Source of the DNA: DATFTE01 sp963840665
GTDB taxonomy: Bacteria > Acidobacteriota > Terriglobia > Terriglobales > Acidobacteriaceae
Length of the DNA stretch: 64,000 bases
Assembly (NCBI GenBank): GCA_963840665.1
Contig: CAWIZO010000010.1
Location: forward strand, 744,001-808,000
Direction of reading: 5' to 3'
Part shown: positions 55,112 to 63,461 of the stretch, one piece after another
Layout of the letters: the number at the start of each line of letters is the position of its first letter
Position numbering within the stretch: position 1 is the first letter of the stretch
Notes under the pieces: model-generated
Seen by the model: the letters and a program-made list of their open reading frames with translations, nothing else
Told to the model about the DNA's origin: nothing
Databases searched by the model: none
Position numbers and translations under genes: made by a program

Positions 55112-57784
55112 ATGCAATCGAATCGCGCACGAAGGAATTGCCTGGGCGTTAGCAGCCCGGCAATCTTTATGCTGGTCGCTGTGGTGATGTTCGCCGGGGT
55201 TCTCATTCCGGCGCAGGCGCAAGTCTTTCCCGTAGCTTTTCCAAGTCCTACAACCTTCATTACGGGTCCCTGTTGCGGGTCAACCGTATCGGTCGCAACC
55301 GGGGACTTCAACGGCGACGGTAAGCTGGACGTCGTGAACATAGACTACGGATCGAATCTCAATGTGATGCTGGGTAAAGGGGATGGCACATTTCAGTTGC
55401 CGATTACTCAGAATCTCGCCACCAGCAACATCTTCTACGAAGCGATCACCGCAGGCGACTTCAACGGGGACAAGGTCCTCGACATTGCCATTTGGACGGT
55501 AAATGCAACCACTGGTTTGACCGAAGTCCACATTTACTTGGGCACAGGCACCGGGAGTTTCACCACGGGTGGAGTGTTCAGCGCACCGAACAGCAGCAGT
55601 TTCAATCCCGGCCCGAACAGCATTGTCGCGGCTGATGTGAACGCAGATGGCAAACTCGATTTGGTCGCTATGACTACGTACAACGGCGTGTTCATTTTCC
55701 TGGGCAACGGAGATGGGACTTTCCAGACGCCCGTGGCCAACACCACAGTTTGCACCGGCCTCATTGGGAACTGCGGCGGAGTAGCTGTGGGTGATCTGAA
55801 TGGCGATGGCAAGCTCGATCTCGCTTTTGAATCAAACGATACAACGGGGGGCGGGATGAGCGTTCTGCTGAACAACGGCAATGGCACATTCGGAACGGGC
55901 ACCTACTACCCTGTCGGGATCTCAGGTGTTTTAGCTGCCAACAGCATCGCCATCGGTGATGTGAACGGTGACAAAATGCCAGACGTGGTAGTCACCAGCA
56001 GCAGTGTCACTGCGGTCGTCTATCTGAACCAGGGCAGCGGCACCTTCAAAGTCAACGGCACAGTTGGGACCGTGCCGCTGGGCGGCACTGACAATATTGT
56101 GCTTGCTGACATTAACAACGATAAAAAACTCGACATCATCGTGCCCGACGGCAGGGGCGATGTCATTACTTTCTTTGGTAAGGGTAACGGCCTATTCACA
56201 AACGGGCCGGCATACCCGCTGCAAGCCGCCACTTTCGGCGGAAATTACCTCATCGCTGTCGTCGATTTCAACAAAGACGGCTTTCTCGATTTGCTCGACA
56301 CCCAGGGATTCGACAACAACACCGTATCGCTCGGCCGAGGCGATGGCACATTCCAGACCAACCAGCTCTATGCCTACAGCTCAACCCTTTTAACCGACAA
56401 CATCGCGACCGCCGACTTCAACGGCGACGGATTCCCTGACACAGCGCAGTCGCTCAGCGGCGGCGCCAACGGGATGATCGGCATTAATCTGGGCAGTTCG
56501 CATGGCGTGCTGGGAACGACATCCCTAGTCACCGCCAGCACATGCGTGAACAACCTAGTCGAGTGGGTTGCCGCCGGCGACGTGAACGGCGACGGCAAAG
56601 CCGATCTCGTGGCCACCCTGCAGGACGCACCCTTCGCAGGTTGCCAGAGCAATACCGTAGCGGTGATGACCGGCAAGGGAACAGGGAAGTTTAATGCTGC
56701 CGCGTACTACGCCACCGGGTCGACCGCGCAGGAAGGGATTGTTTACCTGGTGGACGTGAACGGCGACGGCAAACTTGACATCGTCACCGAAAACGCCGAC
56801 GGCACCATCAGCGTATTGCTCAACAATGGCAACGGTACTTACAAGCCAGGAACGCTCATTACCAGCATTTCCTCAATCTACCCGCTTGGATTGTATCTGG
56901 CCTTCGCCGACTTCAATGGGGATGGCAAGATGGACATCGCAGTGGCAACGAACGGAGGCCAGAGCGACATCTACGTGCTGCTCGGAAACGGCAACGGCAC
57001 CTTCGGCTCTCCTGTCACGACGCCACTGGCTTACTACCCGATTTCTCTGGCCGCCGGGGATATCGACAAAGATGGCAAACAGGACTTGTTTGTCGCGACC
57101 GCGGTCAACGGTTGCAGCAACTCGTCCTCTGGCTACGCTTTCCTGAAAGGCAATGGCAACGGCACATTCACGGGCGGCTCGTTGAACTGCCTGGCAAATC
57201 AGGGCCCGCGAGTTCCCATCGTGACCGATCTCAATGGGGATGGAAACCTCGACGCGGTGATTCCGTTCAATGCGGGCTCTGATCCTACAATCGGCCCGGT
57301 GATTCTCCAAGGCAAGGGCGATGGCACGTTCCTCACCTCGCCGTTTTATTACGCGGGTCAATATGCGATCAGCGCTGTCTCCGCCGACTTCAACGGGGAT
57401 GGTCAACCGGATGTCGCGCTGGTCAACGCCACGCTCTTTGTACCCAGCTTCATTACCGTAATGTTTAACAGCTCCCAACCGGTAAGCATTTCTCCGCTTA
57501 CGCTTAACTACGGCGCGGTCACAGTCGCAACAAAGAAGTCTCTGACCGTCCTTCTCACCAACAATCAGAAGAAGACCCTCACCATTACCAGCATTACGCT
57601 GGGCGGGACGGACCCGGGTGACTTTACGGAGACGAACAACTGCAGTACGGGCCGCAAGGCAGGAGGAACGTGCACCATCACGGTGACGTTCGATCCAACC
57701 GTCACGGGCGCGCGCACGGCGACGTTGAGCATTGCCGACGCAGTGGGTACACAAACCGTACAACTTAACGGAACAGGCAAATAG
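55112..57784 (+). CDS. secreted FG-GAP/VCBS repeat protein with HYDIN-like C-terminal domain
   Basis: 890 aa with signal peptide (FMLVAVVMFAGVLIPAQAQ). About a dozen FG-GAP repeats follow, with calcium loops such as DFNGDGKLDVVN, DVNADGKLDLVA, DLNGDGKLDLA alternating with GNGDGTFQ, consistent with one or two seven-bladed propellers. The last ~105 residues (ISPLTLNYGAVTVATKKSLT, CTITVTFDPTVTGARTATLSI) are a choice-of-anchor D/ASPM-SPD-2-Hydin-type Ig domain. Probably an extracellular adhesin or surface-binding protein. Divergent from the CadC-like regulator. Confidence 0.88.
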   Translation: MQSNRARRNCLGVSSPAIFMLVAVVMFAGVLIPAQAQVFPVAFPSPTTFITGPCCGSTVSVATGDFNGDGKLDVVNIDYGSNLNVMLGKGDGTFQLPITQNLATSNIFYEAITAGDFNGDKVLDIAIWTVNATTGLTEVHIYLGTGTGSFTTGGVFSAPNSSSFNPGPNSIVAADVNADGKLDLVAMTTYNGVFIFLGNGDGTFQTPVANTTVCTGLIGNCGGVAVGDLNGDGKLDLAFESNDTTGGGMSVLLNNGNGTFGTGTYYPVGISGVLAANSIAIGDVNGDKMPDVVVTSSSVTAVVYLNQGSGTFKVNGTVGTVPLGGTDNIVLADINNDKKLDIIVPDGRGDVITFFGKGNGLFTNGPAYPLQAATFGGNYLIAVVDFNKDGFLDLLDTQGFDNNTVSLGRGDGTFQTNQLYAYSSTLLTDNIATADFNGDGFPDTAQSLSGGANGMIGINLGSSHGVLGTTSLVTASTCVNNLVEWVAAGDVNGDGKADLVATLQDAPFAGCQSNTVAVMTGKGTGKFNAAAYYATGSTAQEGIVYLVDVNGDGKLDIVTENADGTISVLLNNGNGTYKPGTLITSISSIYPLGLYLAFADFNGDGKMDIAVATNGGQSDIYVLLGNGNGTFGSPVTTPLAYYPISLAAGDIDKDGKQDLFVATAVNGCSNSSSGYAFLKGNGNGTFTGGSLNCLANQGPRVPIVTDLNGDGNLDAVIPFNAGSDPTIGPVILQGKGDGTFLTSPFYYAGQYAISAVSADFNGDGQPDVALVNATLFVPSFITVMFNSSQPVSISPLTLNYGAVTVATKKSLTVLLTNNQKKTLTITSITLGGTDPGDFTETNNCSTGRKAGGTCTITVTFDPTVTGARTATLSIADAVGTQTVQLNGTGK

Positions 57785-58021
57785 AACGCACGTTCCGCGA
57801 GCGGCGTGGTCCGTTCCCTTGGAGGGGGGGATGGGCCACGCCGATTCTCATCTCACCGCCTTCACCGCGACTGGTCTCCTGGCTGCGGTGCCCGGAGCGC
57901 GGCGAGGCGTTCGCGCTCCGGTTTCTTCACCCACGGTAGATCTCCCAAAATATTCCGCAAAACTGCCAACCTCGCGCGCGCCGCTCTCATCCATCTTCCG
58001 GCCTTAGGGAAGAGGAACTGT

Positions 58022-59329
58022 ATGCGGAGCGGAAAACTTTACCTTTCGATTCAGGCGTTAAAAGTACGAGCGGCGAGGGCTTTACTGGGGGTGTCCTTGT
58101 TGCTTGGTTCTGCGACAACTTTTGCCCACGCTCAGACTTTCAGCGTCCTTCATGCATTTGACGGCGCCGATGGCAACGCTCCCTTCGCGGGGTTGACCGC
58201 GGATGCAGATGGAAACTTGTACGGCACGACATCAATCGGGGGAAACAACGGCTGCTTGCAACATAGCGGCTGTGGGACGATCTACAAACTCTCGCGCTCC
58301 GGATCGACGTGGACGTTCACAACTCTGCACCGCTTTCTCGGAGGAAGGGACGGTTGGGGACCAATGGCTCGAGTGGAATTCGGTGCCGATGGCAGTCTCT
58401 ATGGCACCACGGAATACGGTGGCTATTACGCAAATGCGAAGGCTCTTTACGGCTACGGCACCGTTTTCAGGCTTAGGCCTCCCGCCCCCGACTGCATTTC
58501 TTGCGCTTGGACTTACAGCGTCATTTATCGATTCAGAGGACACGCCGACGGTGCCCAACCCACCCCCGGCGATCTTACGTTTGATCAGGCCGGGAATGTC
58601 TATGGGACCACGGGGCAGGGCGGCATCAAGAATACCGCGTGCGTCTGGGGAAATGCTGGGTGTGGTGTGGTCTACAAGCTGACCGCATCAGGGAACAGTT
58701 GGACGGAAAGCGTCGTCTACCAGTTCACTGGCGGCAACGACGGAGATACTCCCAATGCAGGCGTGGTGTTCGATCAGCAAGGTAATCTTTATGGCACGAC
58801 CACGTCCAACGGAAAGTATCTCTACGGAAGCGTGTTTCAGTTAACACCGAGCCCTACGGGATGGACGGAAAATACCATTCATGCTTTTGCCGGTCTCGCG
58901 GATGGCGCTTATCCGGGTGGCTTAACCGAAGATAACTCAGGCAACTTATTTGGGATCACCACGGCTGGATCCCCCGGTGAAAACACTGGCGGAACCGTGT
59001 TTGAACTGAGACCCTCCGGGAACAGTTGGGTCTTTACCGTTCTTACGGAGTTTGTCTTTCCTGCGAGTCCTACGGCGCGGCCGACTATCGATAACGGAAA
59101 TCTGTATGGCGCTGCTTTCACCGGCGGACCGGCCGGGGCCGGTGGAGTATTCGAACTGGAACCCGGATCCAGCAAATGGACTCTGGTGAACCTCTATACC
59201 TTTACGGGCCTTAACGACGGTAACTCGCCCGTGGGTAGCGTATTTGTCGATGCCAGCGGAAATGTGTATGGCACCACGCTTTTTGGCGGACTTTATTCGG
59301 ACGGAGTTGTCTTTGAAGTCTCGCCCTAA
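58022..59329 (+). CDS. secreted GloVer-type tandem-repeat protein
   Basis: 435 aa from ATG 58022 (AGAGGA 5 nt upstream), with a signal peptide (ALLGVSLLLGSATTFAHAQ); the frame is open further upstream but without export signal. Repeats of ~50 residues with DADGNLYGTTSIGG, GTIYKLSRSGSTW and TFTTLHRF units identify the choice-of-anchor GloVer family, as in 16191-17420, but this one carries the longer W-containing variant. Function unknown; likely extracellular. It follows the FG-GAP gene by 237 bp and converges with the cytochrome operon. Confidence 0.85.
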   Translation: MRSGKLYLSIQALKVRAARALLGVSLLLGSATTFAHAQTFSVLHAFDGADGNAPFAGLTADADGNLYGTTSIGGNNGCLQHSGCGTIYKLSRSGSTWTFTTLHRFLGGRDGWGPMARVEFGADGSLYGTTEYGGYYANAKALYGYGTVFRLRPPAPDCISCAWTYSVIYRFRGHADGAQPTPGDLTFDQAGNVYGTTGQGGIKNTACVWGNAGCGVVYKLTASGNSWTESVVYQFTGGNDGDTPNAGVVFDQQGNLYGTTTSNGKYLYGSVFQLTPSPTGWTENTIHAFAGLADGAYPGGLTEDNSGNLFGITTAGSPGENTGGTVFELRPSGNSWVFTVLTEFVFPASPTARPTIDNGNLYGAAFTGGPAGAGGVFELEPGSSKWTLVNLYTFTGLNDGNSPVGSVFVDASGNVYGTTLFGGLYSDGVVFEVSP

Positions 59330-59354
59330 TTGCGTGAAGGCGGGCTTCGAGCGA

Positions 59355-60659
59355 TTATCGTCCTAGCGTAGCCTCAGCGATTTGCAGATCCAGCCCGATG
59401 CGCTCGCCGTTAATCAGCACGGTTCCCGCTTCAATCAGTTGCTGTCCTGTGCAGTCATACTTTTCGTAGCAATGCAGCGAGGCGAGAGGGAAGAAGAACT
59501 CGACCGCTTGCGAGGTGCTCGCGGCTGCGGTTTTTCCGGGAATGTGAACCGTAGTGCTGAAGCCGATGCCATCAAATTGCTGGTCGTCTTTGAAGTGCGA
59601 AAGTACCGGCCGGATCAGGTGCGCGATGTGATCGTCGAATGCCATGGCAGCGATTTTGTAGCGGGAGCCTCCGGCGGACTCGGGCAGGTTGGAGTTCATG
59701 GAAAGTTCAAGATAGATGCCTTGGCGGAAGGCGATGAAACTGGGCGCGGCATAAGTGACGAAGTGCGCCTGGGAGTCGAGTTCTTTTACGATCTGAGAGA
59801 TGACTTCTTGATTTGCGCCTTGCAGAGTCGCGAGGGCCGGACCTGACGTATCGCGAGGAGCGGGCGTGGGAGCGGGCGGAGCCTTTGGCTTTGCAGCAAT
59901 GAGAGTGGGCGCTGCGAGGCTGGCCTGCAGAGCTTCGTCTTTAGCGGGGTCCACGACTTCGATCGATGCGGAGCTCACTTGTGACGCATTGGGAAGATCG
60001 GCTGGCGGAACGTTGGCGGCCAGTTGTGGTCCTTCGCCATTCAGCCAAACGGTGACAGGCTCAGCATTCAAGAACATCTGTCCTTGCAAAAGAGCCGCTT
60101 GCTTAGTGGTGTCGTCTTTAGCGCCGAGCAGGCGGATGGCCGCGCCCTGCGGCAAGTAGACCATGATGTTTTCCGGGCGCTCGACTGCAACACCCATCAC
60201 CTTCCCAACGATGTGATGGGACACTTCGATGGCATAACCTTGCACCTTGGCGTTGCCCTGGAATGGCGGAACCTCGGCTCTCAGGATCGGGAGCACAACC
60301 TTGAGGAAGGTCTCTCTCGCGCGCTGATCTTTGTTCATCTTGTCGGCGGAATAGGCGGCGAAATAGTTTCCGGTCGCAGCGATCACGGTTTTGCCGTTGT
60401 AGCGATCAAAGCGCAATGAACTCTGGTTCACAGTTTTCTGGACAGTCTCGTCAAGATCGAGTTTCCGGCTCAGGTAGAAGGGATAATCGAACTGGACGGC
60501 CAGAATGTTTTGGCCTGCAGTTTTGAGATCATCCATGTATTGCTGCTGCAATACGCGCAGTTCGGGATCCTTGATCTCTGCCGGCTTCATGACTTGAGCG
60601 GTGGCGATGGTGGCGAAGAACAGAACGACGATGACGAGGCAAGAATTATTTTTGTGCAT
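59355..60659 (-). CDS. secreted protein of unknown function, last gene of cytochrome operon
   Basis: 434 aa, not recognised. Signal peptide LVIVVLFFATIATAQ. The N-terminal ~170 residues (DLKTAGQNILAVQFDYPFYLSRKLDLD, RARETFLKVVLPILR) and the C-terminal ~150 residues (SQAHFVTYAAPSFIAFRQGIYLE, EFFFPLASLHCYEKYDC) look globular and are joined by a Pro/Ala-rich linker (KPKAPPAPTPAPRD). The two Cys residues near the end could form a disulfide; no heme motif. Its start overlaps the preceding cytochrome gene by 14 bp, tying it to the respiratory operon. The same phrase LRFDRYNGKTVIAATGNYFAAY suggests a conserved phylum-specific family. Confidence 0.75.
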   Translation of the reverse strand: MHKNNSCLVIVVLFFATIATAQVMKPAEIKDPELRVLQQQYMDDLKTAGQNILAVQFDYPFYLSRKLDLDETVQKTVNQSSLRFDRYNGKTVIAATGNYFAAYSADKMNKDQRARETFLKVVLPILRAEVPPFQGNAKVQGYAIEVSHHIVGKVMGVAVERPENIMVYLPQGAAIRLLGAKDDTTKQAALLQGQMFLNAEPVTVWLNGEGPQLAANVPPADLPNASQVSSASIEVVDPAKDEALQASLAAPTLIAAKPKAPPAPTPAPRDTSGPALATLQGANQEVISQIVKELDSQAHFVTYAAPSFIAFRQGIYLELSMNSNLPESAGGSRYKIAAMAFDDHIAHLIRPVLSHFKDDQQFDGIGFSTTVHIPGKTAAASTSQAVEFFFPLASLHCYEKYDCTGQQLIEAGTVLINGERIGLDLQIAEATLGR

Positions 60660-61380
60660 AGACCATTCCTGACGCCTGAAAAGGCGGATCGGACACGATT
60701 CGGATGTAGGAAATCAGGGCCTGAATTTCAGATTTGCTGAGTGTGTAGCCGTAGGGCGGCATAGTCGCGGATTTGTTCAACGCCGGACCGCCGTGACTGA
60801 TGATGGCGAGCAAGTCGGCATCGGACATTTTGTTGAGCGTGTCGCCTTCCGTGAAGGGATGAGGCTTTACTTCGAGATTGTCGTAGTTCGAGACCTTCTC
60901 GGGCGTTGATTCCGGATTGTGGCAGCGCGAGCAGTACTTGTCGTCGAGTTGATAGCCGACTTCCTGCTGATATCCCAGGGCGATCTCGTCGAGCTTGAGG
61001 TCTACTTTCTTCTGCGCTTTGGTGAAAGTAGAGGCGGTGATCTGGTAGCGTCCCGCCATGGCGCCGAGAGAAACGATGATGCTGAGTTGTCCGCTGGAAT
61101 CGGTGACGCCGGCGACAGGATCAAAGTAGACGCCTTCGGGTCCGCCAAATTCGACGTGCGCACCCGCGACTGCACTTCCCTGATCGTCGTTGACTTGAAC
61201 GACAACTGGTTGACCGAGGGGCGCGCCAGTGGCTCCGATTTGCTTCCCTCCGCTCGATTCGACGATCGCGGCGCCGAAGGCCGTAGCCGCAGGGCCGGGG
61301 GTAGGCACTGACTTGCGTGCACAACCGGAGAGCAACATTAAGAAGGCAACCGCGCCGATGATGAGTTCGCGCTTTTTCAT
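60646..61380 (-). CDS. lipoprotein single-heme cytochrome c with Ig-like domain
   Basis: 244 aa. The N-terminus has a lipobox (LMLLSGC), so the protein is lipid-anchored. Residues about 40-125 form an Ig/invasin-like beta domain (GAPLGQPVVVQVNDDQGSAVAGAHV). The C-terminal ~90 residues are a class I cytochrome c: heme-binding CSRCH (in KYCSRCHNPE) and the axial Met in ATMPPYGYTLSKSEIQALISYI. Overlaps the octaheme gene by 4 nt (ATGA) and the next gene by 14 nt. Probably shuttles electrons from the cytochrome b complex to an oxidase or other acceptor. Confidence 0.85.
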   Translation of the reverse strand: MKKRELIIGAVAFLMLLSGCARKSVPTPGPAATAFGAAIVESSGGKQIGATGAPLGQPVVVQVNDDQGSAVAGAHVEFGGPEGVYFDPVAGVTDSSGQLSIIVSLGAMAGRYQITASTFTKAQKKVDLKLDEIALGYQQEVGYQLDDKYCSRCHNPESTPEKVSNYDNLEVKPHPFTEGDTLNKMSDADLLAIISHGGPALNKSATMPPYGYTLSKSEIQALISYIRIVSDPPFQASGMVYAQK

Positions 61381-63461
61381 TTCTTAGCCTCCAGAGTCGC
61401 CGGCGTCGCGTGCACGGATGCCTTAATGGTCGGCTTCCCGCTCTTCAGAGTAGTCATGTAGGCAGTCAACGCCTGCGCATCTTCATCGCTCATGTTGCGG
61501 TTGGGTTCCATGGTGCCCGGGCGAAGTGCCTGCGGATTCTTCAGCCAGTGATACATCCATGCGGCGGTTAGCCGGGAGCCGACTTGCGTCAGAGTAGGAC
61601 CGACGTATCCCTTGTCAGTTTTCGTGTCAATGATGTGGCAGGACTGGCAGGCGTATTTCGAATAGAAAAGCTGCTTGCCTTGTTCTACCTGCGCGGCGGG
61701 GTATCCAGCCTGCGGCATGGAGTCGCGATCGAAGGCCGGGGTCTGGTAGACGGTCATGATGTAGTCGGTGAGTTCGTTGATCTCGCTGTCGGAGAGATTG
61801 AACTTCGGCATGCGACGGATGAGCGCAGGGCGCAGGGTGTTGGGATTCTTCAGGAACTCGGTGAGCCACTGGCGCTGCACCGAACTGCCTTCCCACGTGA
61901 GGTCGGGGGCCATATCGCCGCCGCGGCCGTTGATGGCATGACAACTGAAGCAGGCGAGGTCGTTGATCAGTTGGCCGGCTTTGCCTGCGGGTTGGTAGTG
62001 CGCGGCCGGAGGCGCGGCGATCGCGAGCGACATCGGCAAGGTTTGCGATCGGTCAGTCAGCGAGAGCAGCGCGGTCGTCAGCGAGTCAATCTGCGCAGGC
62101 GTGAAGTTGTATTGCGGCATCTTCAACGCAGATCCGAAAGCTCGCGGCTGACGAATTTTGTTCGAAAGGTAATCGGGCAGGGTGTGCTGCATGCCGGGCA
62201 GGAAGACCAGCTGTGTGACCGGCTTGCTTCCGATGCGAGTCAGTTCAGGAGCGAAGTTCTCCGGCTTCTTGATGCCGCTGATTTCGTGGCAGGACGCGCA
62301 CCCATATTCGGTGACCAGAAGTTTGCCATGAGCGATCTGGTCAGGCGTGGCGGCGTCGAGGTGAACACTGGCGAGCAGATCGGCGTCGTTCTTGGCCTTC
62401 AGGAATCCATTGAGCATGGTCACCTGCTCATCGCTGAAACGGTAGTGCGGCATGGCTGTCTCGGGGTCATAAATGCGTGGATTTTTCAGCCAGGCTTGTA
62501 GCCATTCCGGCTTCACTTTGCTCCCAACACGAGTGAGTTCGGGACCGACATTGCCACCGACCACGTTTCCGGCGGCGTTTTGCACGGCGTGACAGGAAGC
62601 GCAGAAGGATTCTCCGTAGAGGCTGGCGCCGGCGGTGGGGTCGGGAGCTTTGCCGGCTGCGGCTAGCGGTGCGGTGTCACCCGCGAGTGGCGTGCTGTTG
62701 GAGATGAGGAACGCGGAAATATCCCGCGCGTCGTTCTCAGTCAGCTTGAAGTTCGGCATGCCGGCGGTGACGGCATAGGCTTGCGGATCTTTGAGCCAGG
62801 CGTAGATCCATTCGCGCGTAGTTTTATCGGCGATGTGCGAGAGAGAAGGAGGATCGTCCGTCGCTTTCATGGTGCTGCCGTCCTGCGCCTTGATGGTGTG
62901 GCAGTGGACGCATCCGGCGCGGGTGAGGAGTTCGCGTCCGGCGTTTAACTGGGGCGTCCCGGTCAGCGGTGTGTGATGACATTGCCCGCAGGAAGATTCG
63001 ACATAGCGCGCGGGAAGAATCGGTTGCTCCCACGCGAGCGTACTGCGGTGAGCTTCTTCGACGGTGGTGGCGGCGCCTTGTCCGCGATGGCACATGACGC
63101 ATCCGAATTGCTCAGAGGTATGAGGAATTGCGGGATGGCGGCGGAAAGGCTGCGTGCTGACGTCGGAGAGACTTGCTTCTTTCAGGCCGACATGACAAGT
63201 TGTGCAACGGTCCACGGCGTTGATTTCGGGAAGCCAGATCTGATGGATGCCGCCATCGAAATGGCGCTGGAGGGTGACGGCGTCGCCGCGTCCGCGAATG
63301 AGCTTCAGATATTGGTGTTGGTAGTGACGCCATTCGCTGAAATGATTTTTTGCCGGAGCGATGGCGAGCGAGATCAGTAGCAGGGCGCTGACAACGCCGA
63401 AGGCGCGGATCGGGTCACCAAACAGCTTTTTCCAGAGAGAATTGTTGGCGGATGATTGCAC
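61377..63461 (-). CDS. membrane-anchored eight-heme cytochrome c, tandem c-domain fusion
   Basis: 694 aa with an N-terminal membrane anchor (AFGVVSALLLISLAIAP). Eight CxxCH motifs are present in order: CTTCH, CVMCH, CGQCH, CVHCH, CASCH, CASCH, CFSCH, CQSCH. From residue ~150 the protein is five repeated class I c-domains, each with a W-x-x-W-LKNP segment and an axial-Met motif such as MPNF, MPHY, MPQY, MPKF; the first three hemes sit in a different N-terminal arrangement. GTG 63461 directly follows the cytochrome b stop codon (TAA). This replaces the small cytochrome c1/c of classical bc complexes and forms an electron wire into the periplasm. Confidence 0.9.
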   Translation of the reverse strand: MQSSANNSLWKKLFGDPIRAFGVVSALLLISLAIAPAKNHFSEWRHYQHQYLKLIRGRGDAVTLQRHFDGGIHQIWLPEINAVDRCTTCHVGLKEASLSDVSTQPFRRHPAIPHTSEQFGCVMCHRGQGAATTVEEAHRSTLAWEQPILPARYVESSCGQCHHTPLTGTPQLNAGRELLTRAGCVHCHTIKAQDGSTMKATDDPPSLSHIADKTTREWIYAWLKDPQAYAVTAGMPNFKLTENDARDISAFLISNSTPLAGDTAPLAAAGKAPDPTAGASLYGESFCASCHAVQNAAGNVVGGNVGPELTRVGSKVKPEWLQAWLKNPRIYDPETAMPHYRFSDEQVTMLNGFLKAKNDADLLASVHLDAATPDQIAHGKLLVTEYGCASCHEISGIKKPENFAPELTRIGSKPVTQLVFLPGMQHTLPDYLSNKIRQPRAFGSALKMPQYNFTPAQIDSLTTALLSLTDRSQTLPMSLAIAAPPAAHYQPAGKAGQLINDLACFSCHAINGRGGDMAPDLTWEGSSVQRQWLTEFLKNPNTLRPALIRRMPKFNLSDSEINELTDYIMTVYQTPAFDRDSMPQAGYPAAQVEQGKQLFYSKYACQSCHIIDTKTDKGYVGPTLTQVGSRLTAAWMYHWLKNPQALRPGTMEPNRNMSDEDAQALTAYMTTLKSGKPTIKASVHATPATLEAKK

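Noticed and set aside
56873..57763. 296-aa minus-strand frame
   Set aside because: Shadow of the FG-GAP repeats; repeated GDG codons keep the opposite frame open.
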